From positions 1 through 64,000 of the forward strand of contig JAJYOL010000002.1 in assembly GCA_021796225.1 (NCBI GenBank): DNA of 64,000 nucleotides. The letters run 5' to 3'. Both the position numbers and the translations under genes were made by a program. Origin of the DNA: Microcaldota archaeon. GTDB lineage: Archaea; Micrarchaeota; Micrarchaeia; Micrarchaeales; CABMGC01. Shown here one piece after another: positions 26,730-35,066 of this stretch; position 1 is the stretch's first letter; each line of letters opens with the position of its first letter. The notes under the pieces were generated by a model. That model saw nothing but the letters and a program-made list of their open reading frames with translations, was not told where the DNA came from and searched no databases.

Positions 26730-27641
26730 ATGGAAGAAAATTCTGAATATGACTATTCGGTCATCAAGGAAGTTGGAAAGGTCTCTTACGAGGCGTTGGA
26801 ATACGGAAAGGGCCTGATAAAGGAAGGGGCAAAGATTCTCGACATAGCCGAGACTGTGGAAAAATTCATAAGGGATAAGGGATATGAACTCGCGTTTCCG
26901 GCAAACGTTTCGGTAAACGAAGCGGCCGCGCACTACACTCCTACGCCTAACGACAAATCGATAATACCCAAAGACGGAGTCGTAAAGCTGGACATAGGCG
27001 CGAGGAAGGGCGAATACCTCGGAGATTGTGCCGTAACGGTAGACCTTTCGGGAAATTACGGTAAGATGGTGGAAGCGAGCGAAAAGGCGCTTGAAGCGGC
27101 ATTGAGCATGGTAAAGGCCGGGCGCAAGGTCAATGAGATAGGAAGGGAAATAGAAAAGATTGCAAAGGAGAACGGATTTTCACCGATACGCAATCTCGGA
27201 GGGCACGGAGTCGAGAGGCACGACCTCCATGCGGGGATATTCATACCGAATTTTGACAACGGAGACGGTGCGGTTCTTGAGGAGGGAAGCGTGATAGCGA
27301 TAGAGCCTTTCATGACCAACGGGGAAGGTTTCGTAATCGAAGGCAGCGTCATAGAGATATTCCAGAAAACGGGAGAGGCAAGATTGAGATCGCAGGATGC
27401 GCGTGACGTGTCGTCGATTATCAGCGAGAAGCACATGACGTTCCCGTTTGCCGCGAGATGGCTCAATGCAGAGCTGAAAGACTACAGCGAATTCAGGATA
27501 AGAAAAGCGCTGACCGAACTGGCATACGGCGGAGCGCTTGAAACCTTCCCGGTTCTCAACGAAAGGAAAAAAGGAATCGTAACGCAGGCTGAAAAGGAAG
27601 TCGTAGTGGAAAAGGATTCATGCACCGTACTGACAAAGTAG
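26730..27641 (+). CDS. map: Methionine aminopeptidase, type II
   Basis: A 303-aa metalloprotease that removes initiator Met. The five metal ligands are visible in context: KLDIGARKGEYLGDCAVTVD (two Asp), GGHGVERHDLHAG (His), AIEPFMTNGEG (Glu) and the late strand VIEIFQ (Glu region). The insertion of about 60 residues before the last ligand marks the eukaryote/archaeal type II form. The track begins at a TTG (26718) directly after the polB stop; ATG 26730 (MEENSEYDYS) is chosen as the better start, although its ribosome site is weak. Confidence 0.93.
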   Translation: MEENSEYDYSVIKEVGKVSYEALEYGKGLIKEGAKILDIAETVEKFIRDKGYELAFPANVSVNEAAAHYTPTPNDKSIIPKDGVVKLDIGARKGEYLGDCAVTVDLSGNYGKMVEASEKALEAALSMVKAGRKVNEIGREIEKIAKENGFSPIRNLGGHGVERHDLHAGIFIPNFDNGDGAVLEEGSVIAIEPFMTNGEGFVIEGSVIEIFQKTGEARLRSQDARDVSSIISEKHMTFPFAARWLNAELKDYSEFRIRKALTELAYGGALETFPVLNERKKGIVTQAEKEVVVEKDSCTVLTK

Positions 27642-27698
27642 CAACGGCATAAGATTAAATACTTTTACGCGGTGAGAGTTACAGGCGACGGTGAAAGA

Positions 27699-28112
27699 AT
27701 GGGATTTTTTAGTCTTTTTGGAAAGAAGGATGTTAAGAGCGACATAGAGAAGAAGGTTCCTTACTCGATATCGAGTTCGTTCAACCCCTACAGATTGAGA
27801 GCAAACAGCAGGGGAGCGGCATCGATGGCGATACAGATAAAGAACCTTACCAGCGAACCGGTAATGGCTTCACTGGTGCTCGAAGTTCCGGAACGGCTGA
27901 GCTTCGACGAAACGGGCATATCAAGGCAGAAAGAAGTGAGGCTTGGCATGCTCGGCCCAAATGAGGAGCGCGAATCGCTTGTCGACGTTTTCGGAAGCGT
28001 CTCTACAGATGCGGGGGAATACACCATAGGCATAACGGCATTCGTGCACTACAGGGATTATGCGCACGTACTCAATGCGGCGAAGAAAAGAACCGTGTTG
28101 CAGGTAGTATAA
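27699..28112 (+). CDS. Small cytoplasmic protein with Ig/arrestin-like beta domain
   Basis: A 137-aa protein of unknown function. No signal peptide: it begins MGFFSLFGKKD. Residues about 30-135 look like a beta sandwich (AIQIKNLTSEPVMASLVLEV, GEYTIGITAFVHY), as in CARDB or arrestin-like domains, but with no export signal. ATG 27699 is preferred over the track start 27672 because GGTGA precedes it at good spacing and a TATA-like TTAAATACTTTTA lies near 27655. Confidence 0.55.
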   Translation: MGFFSLFGKKDVKSDIEKKVPYSISSSFNPYRLRANSRGAASMAIQIKNLTSEPVMASLVLEVPERLSFDETGISRQKEVRLGMLGPNEERESLVDVFGSVSTDAGEYTIGITAFVHYRDYAHVLNAAKKRTVLQVV

Positions 28113-28155
28113 CAAAAATAGCGCTTGGAAATCGAAGGATAGCGTAAGCCACGGG

Positions 28156-28482
28156 TTAAGGAAGCGGTGCGGGCTGCTGTGCCTGTTTTTCCTGCTGCGC
28201 GGTGTTTTCCTTCTGATTTATCCTGTTCACCACATCCATTATGGATTCCGCTATTTCCTTGCCTTTTGCCGTAAGAAAAAGACGCTTCATCCGGCCGTGC
28301 ACCTCAGTCGTGACAAGGCCTGCACTTTCACACCTGCTTATGAAACGGCTCGTGTGTATGTAAGTGACGTCGGCGGCCTTCGCAAGATCCGTCAGATACC
28401 ATTCTTTTGCTGTGTTTGACAACGCAAGAAGTAGGCGAAGCTGTTTTTCCTTGAATAGCAAGGTTCCGATATTGTCCGTCAT
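28156..28482 (-). CDS. Winged-helix DNA-binding protein (MarR-like)
   Basis: A 108-aa transcription regulator candidate. Residues about 10-80 form a winged helix: FKEKQLRLLLALSNTAKEWY, then LTDLAKAADVTYIHTSRFI as the recognition helix region and GLVTTEVHGRMKRLFLTAKG as the wing. The C-terminal tail is Gln/Pro rich (QQEKQAQQPAPLP). It is transcribed divergently from the PRC-barrel gene across an 95-base gap that could hold its own operator; target unknown. Confidence 0.72.
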   Translation of the reverse strand: MTDNIGTLLFKEKQLRLLLALSNTAKEWYLTDLAKAADVTYIHTSRFISRCESAGLVTTEVHGRMKRLFLTAKGKEIAESIMDVVNRINQKENTAQQEKQAQQPAPLP

Positions 28483-28577
28483 TAAAAGACCGACTCAGCG
28501 TTTAGCTCTTGACGTGATAGATATATAAATATAAAGCATTCAATAAAGTATGACGTTCATTTATTTAGGGTGTGCAT

Positions 28578-28829
28578 ATGGTAAAATACGTGATTGCTGA
28601 ACAGCTCGTAGGAAAGGAAGTCGTTACTGCAGATGGATTCGATCTTGGCAAATTTGTTGACGCTGAGCTTAATGAAGTCAACGGAAAACTGAGTGCGCTT
28701 ATAATCGAACCCAATGTAGACAGCGAATATGTGAACAAGCTCTCGATAAAGGAAGGAAAGCTTCGCGTCTCATATACCAACGTTATGGCGGTCAATGATT
28801 TCATAGTTGTTGACAGGAAAGGAGTCTAG
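28578..28829 (+). CDS. PRC-barrel domain protein
   Basis: An 83-aa single-domain PRC barrel (VVTADGFDLGKFVDAELNEV, KLSALIIEPN, YTNVMAVNDFIVVDR). Archaeal stand-alone PRC barrels are widespread; some are linked to RNA or division functions, but the role here is open. ATG 28578 is used (GTG 28572 is the track start), with AGGGTG upstream. The RNase HII gene starts 11 bases after its stop. A second PRC protein occurs at 45288-45566. Confidence 0.75.
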   Translation: MVKYVIAEQLVGKEVVTADGFDLGKFVDAELNEVNGKLSALIIEPNVDSEYVNKLSIKEGKLRVSYTNVMAVNDFIVVDRKGV

Positions 28830-28840
28830 TTGGTGATCTC

Positions 28841-29557
28841 ATTCTTATCGCTGGCGGTGATGAGGCCGGGCGAGGCGCGGTGCTTGGACCTCTAGTTGTC
28901 AGTGTGGTAACCATACAGAAAGGCAAGGAAAACAAGCTTTCCAGAATAGGCGTAAGGGATTCCAAGCTTCTCAGCAGAAAGAAGCGCGAATACCTTTACG
29001 ATGAAATAATGTCCATTGCGGATGACGTTGGGGTATACAAGATATCCGAAATGGAAATCAACAAGGCTATGGCCAGCGGCATGTCCCTCAATGAACTCGA
29101 AGCACTTCATTTTGCAAGACTCATAGACGCGTCTAGTGCGAAGCCGCGCAGGATATTTCTGGATTCTCCCGATGTGATATCGGAAAAATTCGGGGTGCGT
29201 GTAGGCATATTCTCAAAGAAACCGCTCAGGATTGCGGGAAAACGAAGTTCCGCTAAAACGGTTTCAAAAGGAAACGAATCGGCGATAAGCGTCGTTGCAG
29301 AACACAAAGCAGATGTGATATATCCTGTCGTTTCGTGTGCAAGCATAATAGCAAAGGTTACGCGCGACAACGCGGTAGACGAAATGAAGGAAAAGCTGGG
29401 CATAGACGTCGGGTCAGGATATCCTTCCGATAAAAAAACCGTTCAGGCGATAAAGACAAGCCTTGGCACGGAAAAGCTTAAGCCGTATATGCGTGACAGA
29501 TGGAAGACCATGCGCAACATAAGGCAGCTTAGAATGGGGGACTTCCTTGACGGTTGA
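28841..29557 (+). CDS. rnhB: Ribonuclease HII with probable AUU start codon
   Basis: A roughly 238-aa enzyme that cuts RNA in RNA/DNA hybrids. The track begins at GTG 28880, but that would delete the catalytic motif: reading upstream in frame gives ILIAGGDEAGRGAVLGPLVV with the first Asp and Glu. Later active-site regions are RIFLDSPDV (Asp) and SCASIIAKVTRDNAV, with VGSGYPSDKKT. Between the in-frame TGA at 28811 and this motif there is no ATG, GTG or TTG. ATT at 28841 follows GGTGAT by 3 bases, so an AUU start is the best reading. It overlaps the M20 peptidase gene by 11 bases. Confidence 0.85.
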   Translation: MLIAGGDEAGRGAVLGPLVVSVVTIQKGKENKLSRIGVRDSKLLSRKKREYLYDEIMSIADDVGVYKISEMEINKAMASGMSLNELEALHFARLIDASSAKPRRIFLDSPDVISEKFGVRVGIFSKKPLRIAGKRSSAKTVSKGNESAISVVAEHKADVIYPVVSCASIIAKVTRDNAVDEMKEKLGIDVGSGYPSDKKTVQAIKTSLGTEKLKPYMRDRWKTMRNIRQLRMGDFLDG

Positions 29558-30731
29558 TCCTGATTCCATAAGCTACGAGCTCGGATGCCTCTCAAAACTC
29601 ATATCCTTCAATACGGTAAACGGAAATGACGAAGCGCACGTTTCCGCTGCAGATTTCCTGAAGAAACGACTTGAGGAATTGGGATGCATAGTGGAAATGG
29701 TAGATCCGTACCGTGACGGAAAAACAGATACGCCAAAACCAAATGTCATCGGCTATATGGATTTCGGAAAAAGCGAAACGGTTTCGATAAACTGCCATTA
29801 TGACATTGTACCTCCCGGAGACGGATGGGACACAAATCCTTTCAGCATGGAAATCAAAGAAGAAAAAGCCTACGGCAGGGGAGCAAACGACGATAAGGGC
29901 GGGATAGCGATAACCTTAGGGGTATTGAAAAAACTCAAGGAGAGCGGAACGTCGAAATACAACATACAGGTCATCTTCCCCTGTGATGAAGAAGTGGGGG
30001 GGATGCTTGGGACAGGCTACGTTCTTGAAAAAATCGGCACGGATAATTTGTCGATGGCAATAGTGCTCGACTCCAGGAAGAGGGCGATACTCGGCAGCAG
30101 CGGAACGGTCCGCGGCACCATAACGGTGCATGGAATACAGGCGCATTCAGGACAGGAATGGGCTGGAAAGAACGCGATAACGGAAGGCATTGCGCTCCTT
30201 GGTGAAATGAATATATACAAGAAAATACGGAAAAATCACACTTCGGCGCTGGATTTGCCGGAGCCTACGCTTCCGGAAGGAACAAAGTGCTTTGGAAGAT
30301 TTAATATCACCGTGGTGAATTCCGGTTCCGCATACAATACGATACCGGGAAAACTTGAGGCAAAATTTGACATGCGCCTCATACCCGAAGAAACCGTGGA
30401 CGATGCGGTACATGAGCTCGAAGAATTCTTCGAATCCGCCATAAAGATAACGGGAGTCAGCGGTGAACTCAGAATAGATTCTTCCGCTCCTGGATACGCA
30501 GTCGACCAGGATAATGCTTATATCAGAAAATTCATGAAAACTGCAGGCTTCGAAAAAGCTTACGCTACTTCGGGAAGCAACGATGGCAGATATTACCACG
30601 AACGCGGAGTGCCGACTATGGTAACGGGCATGCAAATTGCACGGACGCATCACAAACCGAATGAGAATATCTCATTTGATGAAATAGTCGAGACGGAGCG
30701 CATGCTAACCCTATTCCTTTCGGAAGCATGA
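29547..30731 (+). CDS. M20-family metallopeptidase / deacylase
   Basis: A 394-aa two-zinc hydrolase of the ArgE/DapE/CPG2 group. Zinc ligand contexts: NCHYDIVPPG (His), YGRGANDDKGG (Asp), PCDEEVGGMLGT (Glu-Glu), LDSRKR (Asp) and a C-terminal ARTHHKPNENIS (His). The dimerisation domain occupies about 180-290 (TITVHGIQAHSGQEWAGKNA). It could be a dipeptidase, acetylornithine deacetylase or succinyl-diaminopimelate desuccinylase; motifs do not decide. It starts at TTG within the rnhB end, with GGGGGA upstream, so the two are likely coupled. Confidence 0.82.
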   Translation: MTVDPDSISYELGCLSKLISFNTVNGNDEAHVSAADFLKKRLEELGCIVEMVDPYRDGKTDTPKPNVIGYMDFGKSETVSINCHYDIVPPGDGWDTNPFSMEIKEEKAYGRGANDDKGGIAITLGVLKKLKESGTSKYNIQVIFPCDEEVGGMLGTGYVLEKIGTDNLSMAIVLDSRKRAILGSSGTVRGTITVHGIQAHSGQEWAGKNAITEGIALLGEMNIYKKIRKNHTSALDLPEPTLPEGTKCFGRFNITVVNSGSAYNTIPGKLEAKFDMRLIPEETVDDAVHELEEFFESAIKITGVSGELRIDSSAPGYAVDQDNAYIRKFMKTAGFEKAYATSGSNDGRYYHERGVPTMVTGMQIARTHHKPNENISFDEIVETERMLTLFLSEA

Positions 30732-30732
30732 A

Positions 30733-32115
30733 TCACCTTCTTAGCTCGAGAAGCGATGTGCGCAGTGTAGCAAGCTGGTCGTCAAGTCTTTCTTCCAAAA
30801 CCATTTTTGCATCTATTGCGGCGAATTCGGCAGCTTCTATCAGGCCACTTCCCTTGAGATACTCACGGACTATATCTGATTCTGGTCCTTCTTCCACCCC
30901 GGATCTCCCCAATATGCTTTGCGGCTTTAATCCGTCGGATCTGGATCGTTCGTGCAGTTGTGCCATGTAGGGCTCCATTTGCTCTTCCCATTTGGATATC
31001 TCAACGGGCAGACGGCGTTCGTTTTCGATCCCTAGAAATGCGAATATCACGGGATGCTGTCCGGGCATTCTCTGCATGCGCTCTCCTTCCTTTACCACAG
31101 AATATTTTGCATAGGTGCTTACAGGTTCATGCCCGACGATCATCGGGATCAAATCGTAGTATATCCTGTAGCGGGTGCCTTCGCGCAAATATGAGATATA
31201 GTCGCGGTCTATCTCCTCTTCGACAAGCCACTCCTTTATCCTTGACGTTCCCGTGTGCATAGGATCCAGAATGTCGTCTACCACTTCCTCTATTCTTTCG
31301 CGAGTTACCCTGTCGTTTTTTCCATCCGGATTCAGCAGATATACGCCGAGCGCCCGCAGGCCTGCCACGTTGGGTTTCACCACTATGCCTTTTCCGGGAG
31401 GGGCACGTTCCGCGAAATCCATTACCTGTTCAATCATGATATCCCTTCCCGTTTCGGTAAGCACGGTGAAGTTGTGCAGCTTTCGCCCCACCGAATCCAA
31501 ATCGGAATAAAAATCGGATTTTCTGAGCAATCCGGGAACGTTTGCGGGATGCGGCATCCAATTTCCCGTAGGCCAGTTTATGAACACGCTGGAAAACATT
31601 TCCATGTATTCAGGATTCTTCATTAGCCTGGCAAGTACCCTAAAATCCTTGTTTATCTGATCTTCCGTCTGTGATACCTCCGTGTCGGTATAGTTAAACA
31701 GCATGGTGCGCCTGTTGTCGGGGCCGCGCAGAACCGTTCCGTTTTGTACGTTTATCGAATCCAATGCATACTTGAACGAGGAAGTCAGCCCTAGAGGCTT
31801 CGCTACGCTGTCAACCATGAAGCGAAACATCGCTTCGTATGTCCAGCCGTAATTGGTGCGAGTCCATCCCCTTTTTCCCGCAAAGTGGATGTTTTCTATC
31901 TGCGGACCTGCTTCATTCACTATGTCGCGCAGACGATCCTGAAAAGCCCTCAGGTACACGCCGTTGCTATTCACGGTATGAATCAACGGACCGTCGGGCC
32001 TGCGGTTAGGATCCACAAGCATTACCCTATTGGTCGCTCTTTCCACTACTCCGTCGAATGTCGCCTGAAACAGCGTTCTCTTGTTTGGCATCTTGTCTCG
32101 AATTTTTGTCTCCAT
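30733..32115 (-). CDS. Uncharacterised protein with ATP-grasp-like features
   Basis: A 460-aa soluble protein I do not recognise. GKGIVVKPNVAGLRALGVYLL (about 265-285) looks like an ATP-grasp lysine strand plus glycine loop, followed by EWLVEEEI and YRIYYDLIPMIVG, which could be the adenine-binding and metal-binding strands. The N-terminal third (FQATFDGVVERATNRVMLVDPNRRPDG) and the helical C-terminus have no recognisable motif. ATG 32115 is chosen for a GTGAT upstream; 32091 is an alternative. It converges tail to tail with the M20 gene, 1 base apart. Confidence 0.6.
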   Translation of the reverse strand: METKIRDKMPNKRTLFQATFDGVVERATNRVMLVDPNRRPDGPLIHTVNSNGVYLRAFQDRLRDIVNEAGPQIENIHFAGKRGWTRTNYGWTYEAMFRFMVDSVAKPLGLTSSFKYALDSINVQNGTVLRGPDNRRTMLFNYTDTEVSQTEDQINKDFRVLARLMKNPEYMEMFSSVFINWPTGNWMPHPANVPGLLRKSDFYSDLDSVGRKLHNFTVLTETGRDIMIEQVMDFAERAPPGKGIVVKPNVAGLRALGVYLLNPDGKNDRVTRERIEEVVDDILDPMHTGTSRIKEWLVEEEIDRDYISYLREGTRYRIYYDLIPMIVGHEPVSTYAKYSVVKEGERMQRMPGQHPVIFAFLGIENERRLPVEISKWEEQMEPYMAQLHERSRSDGLKPQSILGRSGVEEGPESDIVREYLKGSGLIEAAEFAAIDAKMVLEERLDDQLATLRTSLLELRR

Positions 32116-32512
32116 TTGTATCACGTATAGCATAAGCTGGATGTTGTACAACGGCCTTGCGGCCCGGAATCTAAGGATTCGTTACTATAAGATGCACACA
32201 AAACCCCTCTTTTTCCCACAAGGCTCTGTGTGCTTAAACTCCTGTTGACTGTGAATTTCCTGAATTGGTATTACAGATAATGGAATATGCCTGCTTGGCG
32301 CTTCCGCTGGCGGTGCGCATTTCCTGCACAAAGCCTGCAAAACTGCCATGCTGCATATTACCACAAACCATTCAGTAAGATAATGCTTTGACTCGGCTTG
32401 CATATTTAAGCATTTTCTGCAAAAAAACGGCGTTCCTCGTGAACCTATGGAAACTTATAAAAAGGGTTTCAAACGGTGCTTACATTTCCTTACAAATAGG
32501 CCCGTCGAACCG
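32116..32512. other. Long non-coding stretch upstream of nrdJ, possible minus-strand RNA
   Basis: About 400 bases with no convincing gene. On the minus strand GCTTAAATATGC near 32400-32411 looks like a TATA box that would start a transcript near 32380. Downstream of it are hairpin-forming segments: GCGC-CCGC/GCGG-GCGC near 32306-32328, and GCACACA/TGTGTGC near 32194-32232. The 72-aa minus ORF here begins on the TATA box and has no homology feel. On the plus strand a second TATA-like CTTATAAAAAG sits near 32453. A small RNA is possible. Confidence 0.35.
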
Positions 32513-32522
32513 TTTAAATATA
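32513..32522 (+). promoter_or_regulatory. TATA box of the nrdJ promoter
   Basis: TTTAAATATA is a strong archaeal TATA match. The expected transcript start near 32540-32545 is directly upstream of the first NrdR box, so repressor bound there would block the polymerase. Confidence 0.6.
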
Positions 32523-32550
32523 TTTGTTGCCATATTCCTTAGCGCCTTAC

Positions 32551-32566
32551 ACACTATAAATTGTGT
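32551..32566 (+). promoter_or_regulatory. NrdR box 1
   Basis: ACACTATAAATTGTGT is an almost perfect 16-base palindrome matching the known NrdR box consensus (ACACwATATwTnGTGT) at all but one position. A gene for NrdR itself lies downstream of the reductase. Confidence 0.8.
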
Positions 32567-32582
32567 CACTTGTTAACCCTTG

Positions 32583-32598
32583 ACACAATATGTTGTAT
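32583..32598 (+). promoter_or_regulatory. NrdR box 2
   Basis: ACACAATATGTTGTAT matches the NrdR consensus with two differences. Its start is exactly 32 bases after that of box 1, three helical turns, the spacing described for paired NrdR boxes in bacteria. Confidence 0.75.
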
Positions 32599-32619
32599 TA
32601 TGGCGCGGTGGGTGTTCCT

Positions 32620-35034
32620 ATGGATCCTGAAAAAAAAATTGACGCTTTTGAGAAGACTGAACAGGCAGCAGAGCAGACTGGACGCATTGTGAAGAGCATC
32701 GAGTTGCCAAAAGAAACGCTGGATTATTTCAACGGTGACGAAATACGCGCACGCGTATTTTACGAAAAATACGCATTGAAGGACGAAGCGGGAAATGCCA
32801 TCGAAAAATTGCCTTCGGAGATGTGGGCCAGAGTGGCAAGGGAGATTGCAAGCGTTGAATCCCCGGAAAAACAGCAGGAATGGGTGGAAAAATTTAAGTG
32901 GCTTCTCGCGGATTTCAGATTCCTCCCGGGAGGCAGAATCATGTTCGGCGCGGGACAGAAGAGAAAAGCCACCCTGCTTAACTGTTACGTAATCCCCATA
33001 AGAGAAGATTCCATTGAAGCAATATTCGACTGGTGCAAAGAAGCCGCAAGAACATACAGCTTCGGAGGGGGAGTGGGCACGGACATATCGGTGCTGAGAC
33101 CGAAGGGCGCACCCGTAAACAATTCCGCAATACATTCTACGGGTTCCACTTCATTCATGAACATATTCAGCGAAACGACGCATACTATAGGGCAGTCGGG
33201 CAGGAGGGGTGCATTGATGATAACTATAAGCGTCGACCACCCGGACATAATAGATTTCATAAACATAAAGAAGGACCTGCGTTCCGTGAGGTATGCAAAC
33301 ATAAGCGTAAGGATAACCGATGAATTTATGCGCGCCGTGGAAGCGGATACGGATTTCACGCTCAGATATGAAAATCCTAAGACGGGCAGGATAGAGCGCG
33401 TTGTCAAGGCAAAAGAGATATGGGACAAGCTTGTAGGATCCGCAAGGGACTGGGCAGAACCGGGAATCATTTTCTGGGACCAGATGAAAAGGTATTCGCC
33501 GAGCGAGTACAACGGTATGGAAATCGTTGGCACGAATCCATGCTCTGAACAGCCATTGCAGAAATATGGAGCATGCGACCTTGGAAATATCAACCTTTCG
33601 AATTTCGTCGAAGGGGCATTTACCGAAAAAGCGGCTCTGGACTGGAACGCACTGGAAAAGACGGCAAGATATGCGGTCAGATTCCTTGACGACGTGCTTG
33701 ATTACAACGACCAGAAGCATCCTCTTCCGGAACAGACGGAAGCCGCAAGAATGAGCAGGAGGATAGGGTTGGGTGTTACAGGCCTTGCCGACATGTTCAT
33801 CAAATTGAAAATCAAGTATGACAGCGACAGGGCGCTGGAATTCGTCGACGAGATGTACAACAGGATAGAACACATAGCATACGACGAAAGCGTGGAGATA
33901 GCGAAGGAAAAAGGCTCGTTCAAGATGTTTGACAAGGAGAAGCACCTTTCGATGCTTTTCGTGAAGACGCTTGCTCAGGAAATGCAGCAGAAGATAGCCG
34001 CATACGGACTGAGGAATGTGGCAATACTGACGGTTCCGCCTGTCGGAAGCGGATCGGTGCTTGCGGGAACGTCAAGCGGAATAGAACCGGTATTCGCCTT
34101 CAGCTACACGAGAAGGTCGGAGTCGCTGAGCAAGGAATTTTTCAAGGTGTATCATCCTCTCGTGCTTGAATACATGAAGATGACGGACTTGAAGGATGAT
34201 GTCGGCCTGCCGGACTTCTTCGTTCCGGCGCACAAGATAAAGCCCGATTTCAGGGTAAAGATGCAGGGAACGATACAGCGCCATGTTGACAGTGCGATAT
34301 CGAGCACGGTAAACCTTGCGGAGAGCACGACTGCAGAACAGGTCGGAGAAATATTCATGCAGGCATGGAAAGCAGGATGCAAAGGCATAACGGTTTACAG
34401 GGAAGGTTCGCGTGAAGGAGTATTGATAACGGATGAAGAAAGGGCAAAGACTGAAAAGAAAGAAGAAGAAAAGGCCGTGCAGACTCAGCAGGCAGTCATT
34501 GAAGCCTGGAAGAGACCGCGCCTCATGACAGGCCAGACGATAAAATTGACCATGCCGCAGGGTGCATTGTACGTTACCGCAGATATCGACGAAAATTCAC
34601 AGGTGCGTGAAGTATTCATAAACCTCGGAAAAACAGGGAGCGATGAGAAGAGCTATTGCGAAGCGATCGGAAGACTCATAAGCAAGTACCTGCAGCTTGG
34701 AGGAGATGTCAAGGAAGTGGTTGAAAGCCTGAAAGGAATAAAATCGAACTCGTCGATTTCCTGGGATCAGGGACTTAAGCTTTACAGCATTCCCGATTCA
34801 ATAGCAAAGGCACTCGAAATACTTTCCGGAACAGCACAGTATGGACCGCAGAATCAAACGCTTACGGGAACGAGAACGTCGATTGCGACTGGCAAGCAGA
34901 TGGCGATAGACAGTCCGGTTTCCGCAATAGGCGGGGATAAGGTTGAAATCTGTGTCTCATGCGGAGAAAAAGGAGTCGTGCATGAAAACGGATGTTATGT
35001 GTGCAAGTTCTGCGGATACACGAAATGCGATTGA
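32620..35034 (+). CDS. nrdJ: B12-dependent (class II) ribonucleoside reductase
   Basis: An 804-aa enzyme reducing ribonucleotides to deoxyribonucleotides using adenosylcobalamin. Motifs: ATLLNCYVIPI (active Cys), TYSFGGGVGTDISVLRPKGA, NPCSEQPL (NxCxE radical-site Cys and Glu), PPVGSGSVLAGTSSGIEP, and the C-terminal redox cysteines CVSCGEKG with a zinc-like CYVCKFCGYTKC end. No ATP-cone is present at the N-terminus. The track ORF begins inside NrdR box 2; ATG 32620 (MDPEKKIDAF) with GGTGGGTG upstream is the likely start. nrdR follows after 32 bases, and the two form an autoregulated unit. Confidence 0.94.
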   Translation: MDPEKKIDAFEKTEQAAEQTGRIVKSIELPKETLDYFNGDEIRARVFYEKYALKDEAGNAIEKLPSEMWARVAREIASVESPEKQQEWVEKFKWLLADFRFLPGGRIMFGAGQKRKATLLNCYVIPIREDSIEAIFDWCKEAARTYSFGGGVGTDISVLRPKGAPVNNSAIHSTGSTSFMNIFSETTHTIGQSGRRGALMITISVDHPDIIDFINIKKDLRSVRYANISVRITDEFMRAVEADTDFTLRYENPKTGRIERVVKAKEIWDKLVGSARDWAEPGIIFWDQMKRYSPSEYNGMEIVGTNPCSEQPLQKYGACDLGNINLSNFVEGAFTEKAALDWNALEKTARYAVRFLDDVLDYNDQKHPLPEQTEAARMSRRIGLGVTGLADMFIKLKIKYDSDRALEFVDEMYNRIEHIAYDESVEIAKEKGSFKMFDKEKHLSMLFVKTLAQEMQQKIAAYGLRNVAILTVPPVGSGSVLAGTSSGIEPVFAFSYTRRSESLSKEFFKVYHPLVLEYMKMTDLKDDVGLPDFFVPAHKIKPDFRVKMQGTIQRHVDSAISSTVNLAESTTAEQVGEIFMQAWKAGCKGITVYREGSREGVLITDEERAKTEKKEEEKAVQTQQAVIEAWKRPRLMTGQTIKLTMPQGALYVTADIDENSQVREVFINLGKTGSDEKSYCEAIGRLISKYLQLGGDVKEVVESLKGIKSNSSISWDQGLKLYSIPDSIAKALEILSGTAQYGPQNQTLTGTRTSIATGKQMAIDSPVSAIGGDKVEICVSCGEKGVVHENGCYVCKFCGYTKCD

Positions 35035-35066
35035 ACTTCATGCTTACAACACGATAGTGGTAGCAA

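Noticed and set aside
32185-32403. 72-aa minus-strand ORF
   Set aside because: It starts on a TATA-like box, lacks a ribosome site and looks like random coding; treated as part of a non-coding stretch.
32116-32619. B12 riboswitch before nrdJ
   Set aside because: No B12 box or matching core was visible on the plus strand; the paired NrdR boxes explain regulation better.
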